From contig NZ_CP012981.1 in NCBI RefSeq assembly GCF_001411495.1, positions 3,472,001 through 3,536,000 on the forward strand: a DNA stretch of 64,000 nucleotides, written 5' to 3'. Shown one piece after another: positions 36,389 to 45,573 of this stretch (position 1 is the first letter of the stretch; every line of letters begins with the position of its first letter). The notes beneath the pieces are model-generated. The model ran no database searches and was not told where the DNA came from. It saw only the letters and a list, made by a program, of their open reading frames with translations. Origin of the DNA: Burkholderia cepacia ATCC 25416 (GTDB taxonomy: Bacteria; Pseudomonadota; Gammaproteobacteria; Burkholderiales; Burkholderiaceae). The position numbers and the translations under genes are program-made.

Positions 36389-37424
36389 CCGCCTGACCGT
36401 CGTCGTCTCGAACGCCGCCGACGCCGACCTCGCCACGTTTTCCCTCGCGGCCGACGGCACGCTCGCGCCGCTCGCCCGCTATCCCGCAGCCGACGTCGCG
36501 ATGCCGATCGCCGTGCAGGCCGACCGCGCGCGGCTCTACGTCGCGACGCGCGGCGAACAGCCGACGATCGTCGCGTTCCGCGTCGTGCCGGCCACCGGCG
36601 CGCTCGTGCGCATCGGCGCGACCGCGATCGACGCGAGCCATGCGTACCTGTCGCTCGACCGCGGCGGCCGCTGGCTGCTCGGCGCGTCGTACGGCGGAAA
36701 TTCGCTGAGCCTCTACGACGCCGCGCGCGTGCGCGACGGCGACGGCACGCCGCTGCAGGTCGTGGGCGGCATCGCGAACGCGCACTCGGTGATCGTGTCG
36801 CCGGACAACCGTTTCGCCTATGTCAGCTCGCTCGGCTCGGATCGCGTGTTCAGCTTCGCGCTGGTCGAGGACGCGGCCGGCCTGCGCGCGCTCGAACACG
36901 GCGAAACGCGCGTGCCGGCCGGGTTCGGCCCGCGCCACCTGCAGTTCGCGCGCGACGGCCGAGCGCTCGTCGTCGTCAGCGAATTCCAGGCCACGCTCGC
37001 CACGTTCGCGCGCGACCCCGATACCGGCCGGCTCGGCGAGGTGCACGTGAGTGCGCGCCATCCGGCCGTCGCCGAACTCGCGCCGGGCCATGCGCGGCCG
37101 CCCGCGCCCGCCGAGCCCTCCGTCTGGGCCGCCGACCTGCACCTGAGCCCCGACGAGCGTTTCGCCTACGTCAGCGAACGCACGTCGAGCCGCCTGCTCT
37201 GCTATCGCCGCACCGCAGACGGCACGTTCGAACCCGCGCATGCAACGGCCACCGAGACGCAACCGCGCGGGTTCGCGATCGACCCGTCGGGGCGCTGGCT
37301 CGTCGCGTGCGGCGAACAGTCGGAATACGTGTCGGTGTATGCGATCTCGCAGGACGATGGCGCGCTGTCGCCGCACGCACGCGTGCCGGGCGGGCGCGGC
37401 GCGAACTGGGTCGCGATCGTCTGA
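36375..37424 (+). CDS. lactonase family protein, seven-bladed beta-propeller
   Basis: 349-residue 6-phosphogluconolactonase/carboxy-cis,cis-muconate cyclase-type lactonase. Repeated propeller strands are visible (LTVVVSNAADADLATFSL, RLYVATRGEQPTIVAFRV, NRFAYVSSLGSDRVFSFAL, ERFAYVSERTSSRLLCYRR). The C terminus PRGFAIDPSGRWLVACGEQSEYVSVYAI is characteristic. No signal peptide. It starts inside the last 14 bp of the MFS gene, so import and lactone opening are probably linked. Whether the lactone is phosphorylated cannot be told. Confidence 0.88.
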   Translation: MPNTDRLTVVVSNAADADLATFSLAADGTLAPLARYPAADVAMPIAVQADRARLYVATRGEQPTIVAFRVVPATGALVRIGATAIDASHAYLSLDRGGRWLLGASYGGNSLSLYDAARVRDGDGTPLQVVGGIANAHSVIVSPDNRFAYVSSLGSDRVFSFALVEDAAGLRALEHGETRVPAGFGPRHLQFARDGRALVVVSEFQATLATFARDPDTGRLGEVHVSARHPAVAELAPGHARPPAPAEPSVWAADLHLSPDERFAYVSERTSSRLLCYRRTADGTFEPAHATATETQPRGFAIDPSGRWLVACGEQSEYVSVYAISQDDGALSPHARVPGGRGANWVAIV

Positions 37425-37485
37425 AGAAGGGATACGTGGGGCACGACTCGGCAGTCCCGCCACGCGGGCCGGCGCATGCCCGCGT

Positions 37486-38523
37486 TCAGCGCCGCTCGCT
37501 CGGCGCGACACCCGTCCAGCGCTTGAATGCGCGCGTGAAGTTCGCGCGATCCGTATAACCGACGCGCGCGGCGATCTCGTCCACCGGCAGCCGCGTCCCC
37601 TCGAGCAGCCGCAGCGCGTCGCGCAACCGGATCTCGTCGAGCAGCGCCGAATAGGTCGCACCGTATTCGGCGAGCTTGCGCTTGAGCGTACGCGCCGATA
37701 CATGCAGCTCGCGCGCGACGTCGTCGACCGCCGGATAGCCGCCCTCGCCGCAGATCAGCAGGTTGCGCACGCGCTCGACGATGCTTTCCGCATAACCGAG
37801 CCGCGCGAGTTCGGCCTCGCACTGCTGCACGATCATCTGCGCGGTGTGCGCGTTCGCGGTGCCGATCGGTTCGTCGAGCAGCGCGGCATCGCAACGGATG
37901 CGGTTCGCGCTCGCGTCGAAATGGCAGCGCGGCAGCCGCGCGCGATAACGCTCGAACCACGGCGGCTCGGGCCATTCGAAATGGAGTTCGGCGCGCGACT
38001 GCAACGTGCGTCCCGGCACCGGATACAGCAGAGAATTGAACAGGATCGCCGTCTCGACCAGGAAGTTCTCGACCGCGAACTGCCGCAGCCGGCCGAGCGG
38101 AAACGCTTCGAGCACGTCGATGTCGACGGTCCCGTCGAGCCGCGCGAGCCGCACCGAGAAGAACGGCACGCGCGTCGGCAGGTAGCGGATGCCGAGCGAG
38201 ATCGCCTCGCCGAGCGTCGCGCAGCTCATCAGCCCGAAGCCGATCAGTCCCGCTTTCGTCAGGCTGCTGCGCAGGCCAATCTCGATCGCGATCGACGGAT
38301 CGTCCGTCGCGTCGAGCAGGTTGAACACGATCGCCGCCTGTTGCAGCGGCGTGATGCGCGCATCGGGCTGCGCGAGCCGGTCGCGCTCGACACCCGAGCC
38401 CGCGAGAATGCGGCCGCCGTCGATACCGCGTTCCTCGGCCAGCATCAGCATGAACAGCGCATACGCGGACGACACCGTCGCCTTGTTCAACTGGCGCGCG
38501 GCATCCGGGACGGACAGGGTCAT
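37486..38523 (-). CDS. AraC-family transcriptional regulator
   Basis: 345-residue AraC/XylS regulator. The N-terminal 'arabinose-binding' sensor domain (residues about 20-210: GLRSSLTKAGLIGFGLMSCATLGEAISLGIRYL) is of the kind found in lipid- and amino-acid-responsive members. The C-terminal DNA-binding domain has both helix-turn-helices (DDVARELHVSARTLKRKLAEYG and PVDEIAARVGYTDRANFTRAFKRWTGVAP). Start at 38523 (MTLSVPDAARQ). It diverges from a fatty acid desaturase gene, its likely target, across an 18-bp direct repeat. Confidence 0.92.
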   Translation of the reverse strand: MTLSVPDAARQLNKATVSSAYALFMLMLAEERGIDGGRILAGSGVERDRLAQPDARITPLQQAAIVFNLLDATDDPSIAIEIGLRSSLTKAGLIGFGLMSCATLGEAISLGIRYLPTRVPFFSVRLARLDGTVDIDVLEAFPLGRLRQFAVENFLVETAILFNSLLYPVPGRTLQSRAELHFEWPEPPWFERYRARLPRCHFDASANRIRCDAALLDEPIGTANAHTAQMIVQQCEAELARLGYAESIVERVRNLLICGEGGYPAVDDVARELHVSARTLKRKLAEYGATYSALLDEIRLRDALRLLEGTRLPVDEIAARVGYTDRANFTRAFKRWTGVAPSERR

Positions 38524-38564
38524 GTGGAGGACTCCGGAGCGGTTTCGGCGGATTGTAGCGCCGC

Positions 38565-38633
38565 TGGCCCGCAATGACACCGGGGCAAGACTCTAGCCGC
38601 GCCGGCCGGCCAACGTGGCCCGAAATGACACCG
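38565..38633. promoter_or_regulatory. direct repeat, candidate AraC-type operator
   Basis: TGGCCCGCAATGACACCG (38565-38582) recurs with one change as TGGCCCGAAATGACACCG (38616-38633), 51 bp apart and on the same helix face. Tandem direct repeats are the normal site architecture for AraC proteins. It sits in the 204-bp gap between the divergent AraC gene and the desaturase. Confidence 0.65.
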
Positions 38634-38727
38634 CCATTGGCACCCGCGGCCCTCGCGGGCGGCCCGGTGCGCGCCTATGCTTGTCACATCGGCATAACGC
38701 CCCACTCTTTCCGCAGGAATCCGGTCG

Positions 38728-39837
38728 ATGAGCCAACCCGCACGAACCGCCTTTCGCCACGACGCGGACAAGGTCGCGTACGTCCGCCGCGAGGTCAACG
38801 CCGCGAGCGACGCGATCCGCGCGCGCTTTCCGCTGCTCGACAACCAGAACCTCGTCGGCGCGACCGTGATGGCCGTGTCGGTGAGCGCGATGCTCGCGAT
38901 CGCCTGGCTGTATGCGCGCGGGGCGATCGCGTGGTACGTCGCGCTGCCGCTCGCCGCGTTCGTCACGTCGCTGATCCACGAGCTCGAGCACGACCTGATC
39001 CACCTGATGTACTTCAAGAAGACGCCGTGGGCCTATCACCTGATGATGGCGCTGTGCTGGCTCACGCGGCCCGGCACGATCAACCCGTGGACGCGGCGGC
39101 GCATGCACCTGCATCACCACAAGGTGTCGGGCGGCGAATCGGATCTCGAGGAATTCGGCATCACCAACGGCGAGCGCTGGGGCGTGAAGCGCCTGCTGAT
39201 GATCGCCGACGGCATGCTCGCCGTCGTGCTGCGGCCGGCCGCGATGCGCCGCAAGGTGAAGCAGTACGTGGCAGCGCAACCGGTGCAGGACCCGTCCGAA
39301 CGCATGCAGTTGCGCGTCGAGCAGGTGTCGTCGTACATGCCGGTCGGTCACGTGTATTACGTGCTGTGGCATGCGTTCATCGTCTATCACGCCGGCCTGT
39401 TCGCGCTGCATGCGTTCGGCTACGCGGTGACGGTGCCGGCCATCGTCGCGCGCGCGATGAGCGTCGTCGATTTCCTGGCCGTGGTGTGGCTCGGGCCGAA
39501 CTTCGTGCGCAGCTTCTGCATCAACTTCGTCAGCTCGAACATGCATTACTTCGGCGATATCGATTCACGCAACGTGATCCAGCAGACGCAGGTGCTCAAC
39601 CCGTGGTGGATGCTGCCGTTCCAGCTGTTCTGCTTCAACTTCGGCAGCACGCATGCGATCCATCACTTCGTGGTGCGCGACCCGTTCTACATTCGCCAGC
39701 TGACCGCGCGCACCGCGCATGCGGCGCTGCGTGAAGTCGGCGTGCGCTTCAACGACGTCGGCACCTTCGCGCGAGCGAATCGCTGGGGCCCGTATCGACC
39801 GTCGCGCCGCGCTCGCCACGCGCAAGCCGACGCGTGA
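38728..39837 (+). CDS. membrane fatty acid desaturase
   Basis: 369-residue integral-membrane di-iron desaturase. The three histidine boxes are ELEHD (in SLIHELEHDLIHL), HLHHH (in RRMHLHHHKVSGG) and HAIHH (in GSTHAIHHFVVRD). Two pairs of hydrophobic segments surround them. It would introduce a double bond into an acyl chain or act as a related hydroxylase, using oxygen and an electron donor not encoded here. An AraC regulator diverges from it, suggesting control by a fatty acid. Confidence 0.9.
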   Translation: MSQPARTAFRHDADKVAYVRREVNAASDAIRARFPLLDNQNLVGATVMAVSVSAMLAIAWLYARGAIAWYVALPLAAFVTSLIHELEHDLIHLMYFKKTPWAYHLMMALCWLTRPGTINPWTRRRMHLHHHKVSGGESDLEEFGITNGERWGVKRLLMIADGMLAVVLRPAAMRRKVKQYVAAQPVQDPSERMQLRVEQVSSYMPVGHVYYVLWHAFIVYHAGLFALHAFGYAVTVPAIVARAMSVVDFLAVVWLGPNFVRSFCINFVSSNMHYFGDIDSRNVIQQTQVLNPWWMLPFQLFCFNFGSTHAIHHFVVRDPFYIRQLTARTAHAALREVGVRFNDVGTFARANRWGPYRPSRRARHAQADA

Positions 39838-39860
39838 TGTAAAACCCGCGCCGCGCCGGC

Positions 39861-40481
39861 TCAGCCGCCGATCGGCGGCATCGGCCCCTGCCCGCGGATC
39901 CACGACCAGTTCGCGAGCTCGGCCATTTCCTTGTCGCCGCGGCTGTCGCCGTACGCGAACAGCTGTTTCGGCGGCCGGCTGCCCCACCACCCGCGCAGCC
40001 GCACGACCTTCTGCGGCCCCCAGCAGTTTTCGCCGTCGAGCCGGCCGGCAAACGTGCCGCGCTCGAACGCGAGCCGCGTCGCGAGCACCGCATCGAAGCC
40101 GGCCGTCTTCGCCCACTTCTCCAGGTACAGCGACGGCGACGCGCTCACCAGCACGACTTCGTGCCCGCGTGCCCGGTGCTCGCGAATGCGTTCGAGCATT
40201 TCCGGACGCACGAGGCCCGGCAGGTAGGTGTCGACGAACGTACGCGCCTGCGCATCGAGCGCGTCCTCGCGCACGGGCCCGAACGCGAACGACGCGAACT
40301 TCGCTTTCGCATCGCCACGCGACAGCAGCCCGGCCTTCATCGCGACGATCCACGGCAGCGCACGGAGCCCGGCCCATGCGAAGCGCGGCGTGCCGACCGC
40401 ATAGCGGACGAAATGGCGAAAGCTGTCGGTCGTCGTGATGGTGCCATCGAAATCGAATGCGGCAACGATGCGGTCGGTCAT
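39861..40481 (-). CDS. HAD-IB family phosphatase
   Basis: 206-residue haloacid-dehalogenase-superfamily hydrolase of subfamily IB, related to phosphoserine phosphatase. Motif I is AAFDFDGTITTTDSF, motif II lies in VVLVSASPSLYLEKWA, and motif III/IV is FAYGDSRGDKEMAELA. The helical cap between motifs I and II is small. Start at 40481 (MTDRIVAAF); the upstream extension is arginine-rich noise. The substrate may be a phospholipid-type phosphate or phosphoserine. It converges with the desaturase with 23 bp between stops. Confidence 0.88.
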   Translation of the reverse strand: MTDRIVAAFDFDGTITTTDSFRHFVRYAVGTPRFAWAGLRALPWIVAMKAGLLSRGDAKAKFASFAFGPVREDALDAQARTFVDTYLPGLVRPEMLERIREHRARGHEVVLVSASPSLYLEKWAKTAGFDAVLATRLAFERGTFAGRLDGENCWGPQKVVRLRGWWGSRPPKQLFAYGDSRGDKEMAELANWSWIRGQGPMPPIGG

Positions 40482-40623
40482 GGAGAATCGGCGGGAAAGC
40501 AATGAGATGCCCGGGAAGATAGCAGACTCGCGCCGGTGCACGTGAAATGGCGTGACGCGGCGTGGCCCGCGCAGCGAACGCGCGCGCCGCGGCGCGCGCA
40601 TCCGTGGCCTTCGCGCCGTTCGC

Positions 40624-41490
40624 TCAGCGCTGCGGCCGCGCCGCCAGCGCCGCCGGCAGCACGACGTTCATCAGGTGATCGGCGCGCGACAGCAGATCGG
40701 TCACGCGCTCGTCGAGCCCGCGCAATTGCGCGGGTTGCATGCGGATCTGCTGCACCGCCTGCCCGACGATGTTGCGGCGGTCGAACAGCGTGCGCTCGAT
40801 GCCCGCATCGTCCGGTGCGCGCACGACGTCCGACACCGCGCTCAGCGCCGCGAGCACGACGACGAGATTTTCTTCCGCATGGCGAACCTTCGCGGCGAGT
40901 TCCTCGGTGCGGCGCGGAAAGAAGCCGAGCGACTGCTTGAGCGCACCGAGCGCCGCCCGGTAGTCGACATGGCCCGCCGCCCCGCCGAACCAGCGTTCGA
41001 ACATGCCGGCCTTGCGCGTCGCCTGCGCGAGCATGCCGGCCATCATGTCGGCCGCGCCGAGTTCGTTGAATTCGCGCGTGGCGGCCGCGACGGCTTCGAC
41101 GAGGTTGCCCGCCGTCTCCAGCGCGCCGTCGCCGATCGTCGCGACCGTCGTGAGCTTCAGCGGCACCAGTTGCCGGATGTGCCGCTCGATGCGCGGCGCG
41201 TAGTCGGGATAGAGATTCGGGAAGCTGGCCTGCGCGGCGCGGAAGCACGCTTCGAGCTGCGGATGGTTCGATTCGCCGAACACCGCGCGGCCGACCGCCT
41301 CGGCCGGCGCGGTGCGCACGGGCCTGTCGGGCGCCGGCCCGAAGTCGAGCGCCTGCGGTGCCGGCCGCTCGGGCGCGCGTGCGCCCTGCGTCGCGGCCGC
41401 GGGCGGCGCGTCGAACGCAAGACGCCCGGGCGTGCGCTCGGGCGTCGTATCGAACTCGAGCCGCTTCGGCTCGTCGGACGGATTCGTCAT
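40624..41490 (-). CDS. uncharacterised protein of the TerD/TelA operon
   Basis: 288-residue soluble protein, no family recognised. The first 80 residues are low-complexity and proline/alanine-rich with a doubled LxFD motif (RLEFDTTPERTPGRLAFD, then ALDFG), perhaps a flexible docking tail. The rest looks helical (ACFRAAQASFPNLYPDYAPRIERHIRQLVPL to LLSRADHLMNVVLPAAL). It is the last gene of a five-gene operon with telA, a von Willebrand-type protein, DUF475 and terD, 51 bp after terD. Its helical C-terminal half may be a TelA-like partner. Function unknown. Confidence 0.7.
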   Translation of the reverse strand: MTNPSDEPKRLEFDTTPERTPGRLAFDAPPAAATQGARAPERPAPQALDFGPAPDRPVRTAPAEAVGRAVFGESNHPQLEACFRAAQASFPNLYPDYAPRIERHIRQLVPLKLTTVATIGDGALETAGNLVEAVAAATREFNELGAADMMAGMLAQATRKAGMFERWFGGAAGHVDYRAALGALKQSLGFFPRRTEELAAKVRHAEENLVVVLAALSAVSDVVRAPDDAGIERTLFDRRNIVGQAVQQIRMQPAQLRGLDERVTDLLSRADHLMNVVLPAALAARPQR

Positions 41491-41541
41491 CGCTGCTTCC
41501 TGCCCGGCGCGGCGGTGTCCCGCCGGCCGGACTGCCGCCAG

Positions 41542-42198
41542 TCAGACCGCGCCGCCGTACGCGCGCACGAAGTCGCCCAGGCCGCGGTTGTAGCCGGCGC
41601 CGACCGCCTTGAACATGAAGTGGCCGTCGCGGCGATAGAAGCTGCCCACCTGCACCGACGTCTCCATCGAGAAGTCTTCCTCGAGTGCGTACTTCGCGAT
41701 CACCGCGCCCGACACCTCGTCGGCGATCTGGATGTAGCTGTTGCGCACCTGGCCGAAATTCTGGCGACGCGCTTCGGCCTGGTCGATCGTCACGACCACC
41801 GAGATTTCCTCGATATCCGCGGCGAGCTTCGTCACGTCGATGAAGATCACTTCGTCGTCGCCGCCGCCGCTGCCCGTGCGGTTGTCGCCGCTGTGCACGA
41901 CACCCAGGCACTTCGACGCGGGCATCCCGCGCTTCGGGAAATCGTCGCCCGGCTGGATGAAGGTTTCCTTGCGCTCCATCGTGCGCACTTCGCTGTTGTA
42001 GAACACGAAATGCTGATCCGAGATCAGCTTCGGATTGCTCTGCGCGTCGTACTTGCACAGGAACACCGACACGTCGAGATCGAAATCCGTGCCCGTGTCC
42101 GTCGCGTTCGCGTCCCAACCGAGACCGATGCGGAATTTCTGCGTGCCGGGCGCTTCCTTCGACAGGTTGACGCGACCGCCTTTCGACAAATTGATCAT
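41542..42198 (-). CDS. terD: TerD family protein
   Basis: 218-residue TerD-family calcium-binding stress protein, linked to tellurite, oxidative, colicin and phage resistance. INLSKGGRVNLSKEAPG, FRIGLGWDANATDTGTDFDLDVSVFL and HSGDNRTGSGGGDDEVIFIDV contain the Asp-rich calcium sites. NFGQVRNSYIQIADE and HFMFKAVGAGYNRGLGDFVRAYG complete the fold. Full length. TerD proteins work with TerC/DUF475-like membrane proteins, TelA and vWA proteins; all of these are encoded immediately upstream. Confidence 0.94.
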   Translation of the reverse strand: MINLSKGGRVNLSKEAPGTQKFRIGLGWDANATDTGTDFDLDVSVFLCKYDAQSNPKLISDQHFVFYNSEVRTMERKETFIQPGDDFPKRGMPASKCLGVVHSGDNRTGSGGGDDEVIFIDVTKLAADIEEISVVVTIDQAEARRQNFGQVRNSYIQIADEVSGAVIAKYALEEDFSMETSVQVGSFYRRDGHFMFKAVGAGYNRGLGDFVRAYGGAV

Positions 42199-42299
42199 CT
42201 GAACCTCTTCTGCTGGAACCGCCGTTGCGCCGGCGGCAATGCCGGGCCGCCCTGCGCGGCCCCCTCGTTGATGGTTTGCGTGCCGCGTGCGGCGCGTGC

Positions 42300-43316
42300 T
42301 TATTCGCCGGCCACCGCGGTGCGGTCTTCCTTGCGCTGCACGACGATCGACGACCACACGGCCGCGGCGATCATCGCCGCGCCGACCAGGCCCGTGATGA
42401 CCTCGGGCACCTCGAACTTCACGCCGAGGAACATGATCGTTGCGAGCGCACCGATCGCCCAGAACGCGCCGTGCTCGAGATAGCGATATTGCGCGAGCGT
42501 GCCCTTCTTCAGCAGCACGAGCGTCATCTCCCGGATATAGGCCGCGCCGACGCCGAGGCCGAGCGCGATCAGGAAGATGTTGTTCGACAGCGCGAATGCG
42601 CCGATCACGCCGTCGAAGCTGAACGACGAATCGAGCACCTCGAGATACATGAAACCCGCGACGCCTTCGCGCACCACGCGCGTGCCCGTTTCCTCGCCGC
42701 CGATCAGGTCGCCGATGCCGTGCGCGATCACGAAGCTGATCACGCCGAACGCGCCCGCCAGCAGGAAGGCGACCTGTTCCGCCGACGGCACGTAGAACGA
42801 CGCGACGATCACGATCGCGAGCGTCAGCGCCACTTCCAGCGCGGTGATGCGGCCGAGATGGCGCATCGGGCCCTCGAGGAAGCCGATCCAGTGCTCGTCC
42901 TTCTCGGTGTCGAGCATGAACTTGAAGAACACCATCAGCAGGAACGCGCCGCCGAACGCCGACACCTGGTGATGCGCGGAAGTCAGGATCGCCGCGTACT
43001 TCTCCGGCGACTCGATCGCGAGCGTCAGCGCATCCCACATGCCGATGTGGCCGATCACCGCGACGATCAGCAGCGGGAACACGAGCCGCATGCCGAACAC
43101 GGCGACCGGCAGGCCGAACACCATGAAGCGGTTGCGCCACTTCTCCGACCAGTTCTTGAGCACGGAGGCGTTGACGACCGCGTTGTCGAGCGACAACGAG
43201 ATTTCGAGCACGCACAGGACCGCGACGATCAGCATGTCTTTCACGCCGCCGAGGAAATACGCGGCGACCAGTGCGAGCGCCGTGAGCGACAGCGGGATCT
43301 TGAAGTCTTTCAACAT
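42300..43316 (-). CDS. DUF475 / TerC-like integral membrane protein
   Basis: 338-residue protein with eight to nine hydrophobic segments. ISLSLDNAVVNASVLKNW and DSSFSFDGVIGAFALSNN hold the paired Asp/Asn signatures of the TerC superfamily, which probably contact metal ions. HHQVSAFGGAFLLMVFFKFMLDTEKDEHW lies between them. DUF475 members replace TerC in many ter operons. It is likely the membrane anchor for the TerD/TelA complex and may move or sense metal ions. 101 bp separate it from terD. Confidence 0.88.
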   Translation of the reverse strand: MLKDFKIPLSLTALALVAAYFLGGVKDMLIVAVLCVLEISLSLDNAVVNASVLKNWSEKWRNRFMVFGLPVAVFGMRLVFPLLIVAVIGHIGMWDALTLAIESPEKYAAILTSAHHQVSAFGGAFLLMVFFKFMLDTEKDEHWIGFLEGPMRHLGRITALEVALTLAIVIVASFYVPSAEQVAFLLAGAFGVISFVIAHGIGDLIGGEETGTRVVREGVAGFMYLEVLDSSFSFDGVIGAFALSNNIFLIALGLGVGAAYIREMTLVLLKKGTLAQYRYLEHGAFWAIGALATIMFLGVKFEVPEVITGLVGAAMIAAAVWSSIVVQRKEDRTAVAGE

Positions 43317-43361
43317 GATGTGGAGTTTCGAGTTTCGTGAAAAATGACGTGCGGGCCGCGC

Positions 43362-44108
43362 TTACTTCGCGCGCACCCAGTCGCAGAATTCCTGCGTGAT
43401 CAACTGTTCGTAGATCTGTTCGTCGCTGATGTCGAGCGATTCGAGATGCAGGAAGCCGACGTTCGGCATCTCTTCCGCGATTTCCGCGAGGAAGCCGAAT
43501 TCGCTCGGGTCGCCGACGCCGACGAGCGACCAGTACAGCGGGTAGTGCTGCGACTCGGCCAGCAACTGGCGCACGCGCTTGCGATCGTTCTTCGGGTTCT
43601 GCCCGTCGGTGACGAACAGCACCCATGCGGGTAGATGGCCGTTCACCGGCGCGGAAGCCGCCGGTGCCGGCGTCTCGTCCGCGCCGCCAAACAGCCGGCT
43701 CAGGAAGCCGCGCTTCTCTTCGCGTTGCGGCGACGGCTGAGGCGCGCGGAAGAAGAAGTCGACGATGTCGTTCATCACCGGCGCGTACTGCGTGCCGCCC
43801 CATTTGTCGATCCGCGCTTCGAGCACGTGGTCGGAAATGTACGAGCCGTAGTTGTCCGGCGTCGCGGTCGGCAGCCGGTTGTAGCCTTCGGTGAAGGTCC
43901 ACGTGTCGACTTCGCCGTTGTCGTCGAACTTCAGTGCGATGCCGAGGATCCGGTCGTGCGTCTCCTGGATCACGCCCGACTGGTAGAGCGGCTTCGCGGA
44001 GCCGGAGATGTCGAGCGCCGCGCCGACGCGCACGACGGGCGGCTTCAGGATCTGGCGTTTTTCGAGGACGATCGCGACCTTCGCCGCGCGTTTCTCAAGC
44101 GTAATCAT
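43362..44108 (-). CDS. von Willebrand factor A domain protein (TerF C-terminal type)
   Basis: 248-residue vWA protein. VGAALDISGSAKPLYQSGVIQ contains DxSxS, the first part of the metal-ion-dependent adhesion site; PAWVLFVTDGQNPKND supplies the later Asp. WGGTQYAPVMNDIVDFFF carries the conserved Thr. Proteins of this kind form the second half of TerF or stand alone in ter operons. Start at 44108 (MITLEKRAAKVAIVLEK, the TerF-like lead). It follows telA by 20 bp. Confidence 0.88.
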   Translation of the reverse strand: MITLEKRAAKVAIVLEKRQILKPPVVRVGAALDISGSAKPLYQSGVIQETHDRILGIALKFDDNGEVDTWTFTEGYNRLPTATPDNYGSYISDHVLEARIDKWGGTQYAPVMNDIVDFFFRAPQPSPQREEKRGFLSRLFGGADETPAPAASAPVNGHLPAWVLFVTDGQNPKNDRKRVRQLLAESQHYPLYWSLVGVGDPSEFGFLAEIAEEMPNVGFLHLESLDISDEQIYEQLITQEFCDWVRAK

Positions 44109-44128
44109 GCGGTGTTCTCTCAGTTCTC

Positions 44129-45220
44129 TCAGTTGTGCTTCGGAGCGAATCGGGTGATCAGGTCCTGTTCGAGCTGGCGCAGGCGCGGCGCGTCCTGCTC
44201 GCGCTGGCGCTTGCCGTCGGCGATGATCTGCGTGATGTCGTCGAATGCGCCGAACAGCTGCTGCTGCGCGTATTCGAACGTGTCGGTCGAGATCACCGGG
44301 CGCTGGCCGAGCTTCGCGACTTCCTGCGCGTTCTGGCGGTTCAGGTCGGCCTGCGCGCGGATCGCCTCGTCGGCCGCGTCGTACGTCGCGTTCGCGAGCG
44401 CCGCCGCGCGCTTCGTGCTGAGCTGCTCGAGGTAGAGCGCGAACGCATTGGTCCACGCGGGGATCAGCACGGTCTTGATCGTCATGAACTTCGACGTCAG
44501 CGTGCGTTTCTGGTCCTGCTCCATGCGGATCTGCGGCGCGAGCTGCTTCGACATCAGCATCGCGCGGTCGAGGTCGTCGAGCTTGCTTTCGAGCGCGTCG
44601 ACCTTGCGCTTCACGTCGAGCAGGCGTTGTGCCGCGAACGCGTCGTCCGCCGGCTGCTGGCCGGCCGCGAGATGCGCACGCAGCGTCGCGAGCGCCGTTT
44701 CGCCGTGCGCCTTCGACTGCGCGAGCTCCTGGTGCAGCGCGTAGTTGTCGTTGTACATCCGCTCGAGCTCGTCGATGCCGGCCTTCTGGCGCCGCGCATG
44801 GCTCTCGAGCTCGACGACGAGCGTGTCCATCCGCTTGCTCACCGATTCGTATTGCGACAGCAGCTTCTCCTTGGTCGAGCGAAACAGCCGCGTGACCTGC
44901 GTAAGCAGCCCGCCCTTGTCGGCGCCGCGCGGATCGAGCCCCTTCGCGGTCGCGATCAGTTCGTTGAGCTTGTCACCGAACTGGTCGGCATCCGACGCGC
45001 GGACGCTCGCGAGAATCTGCTGGGAAAAAGCGGCGATTCGCGTGCCCTGCGTCGCGCCGAGCTGGTCGATCTCGTCGACGGTGATCAGGCGGACATTCTC
45101 CGCCGGGCGCGCGGCCGGCACGGTGACGGCGGCGGCAGGCACGGCGACGGGTGACGAAGACGGGGTGGAAGGACGATCGCTGACCGCATCGGAGTTCTTG
45201 TCATCGAATAGCGGCTTCAT
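44129..45220 (-). CDS. telA: toxic anion resistance protein TelA
   Basis: 363-residue TelA/KlaA-family protein, largely coiled-coil. A disordered N terminus rich in Pro, Ser and Val is followed by LITVDEIDQLGATQGTRIAAFSQQIL and FRSTKEKLLSQYESVSKRMDTLVVELESH. SKQLAPQIRMEQDQKRTLTSKFMTIKTVLIPAWTNAFALYLEQL is the most conserved TelA block. Associated with resistance to tellurite and to envelope stress, acting with TerD and TerC-type proteins. First gene of the operon; a promoter-like site lies about 100 bp upstream. Confidence 0.92.
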   Translation of the reverse strand: MKPLFDDKNSDAVSDRPSTPSSSPVAVPAAAVTVPAARPAENVRLITVDEIDQLGATQGTRIAAFSQQILASVRASDADQFGDKLNELIATAKGLDPRGADKGGLLTQVTRLFRSTKEKLLSQYESVSKRMDTLVVELESHARRQKAGIDELERMYNDNYALHQELAQSKAHGETALATLRAHLAAGQQPADDAFAAQRLLDVKRKVDALESKLDDLDRAMLMSKQLAPQIRMEQDQKRTLTSKFMTIKTVLIPAWTNAFALYLEQLSTKRAAALANATYDAADEAIRAQADLNRQNAQEVAKLGQRPVISTDTFEYAQQQLFGAFDDITQIIADGKRQREQDAPRLRQLEQDLITRFAPKHN

Positions 45221-45322
45221 GTGGCTACCACGTTTCCTTTTCTGCTTTCTGCTGCGTGTTGTCGTGCGCGCGTGGCGCGCATCCGCGATTGCCGCCGTGC
45301 TCTCTCACGGGCGGCAGACGGA

Positions 45323-45350
45323 CAATAAATGGCCCGAGCGCCTTGCGTCA
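45323..45350 (-). promoter_or_regulatory. sigma70-like promoter of the telA operon
   Basis: On the minus strand TTGACG (45345-45350) and TTTATT (45323-45328) are separated by 16 bp and lie about 100 bp before the telA ATG. The rest of the 353-bp gap (45221-45573) holds no gene. Near 45501-45525 an imperfect GAAACCCGC/GCGGTTTC stem on the minus strand may terminate the unknown gene upstream. Confidence 0.5.
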
Positions 45351-45573
45351 AGGGAAGGAATTCTTTCAATTTCCATTCATTTTGTAAGGTGGCGAACGGA
45401 CGTCATGCAGGAGCGCCGCCGCTCCTGCCGCGATGCGGGCTGGCCACGCGAGATTCGGACGCGCCGAAACTTACATGTCGGATCAATGCGAAAGAGAAAT
45501 GAAACCGCCTGTTTGAGCGGGTTTCAGACGGCGCACACACGCGGCCAAGCCCCTCGCGGGCATCGATCGCGCA

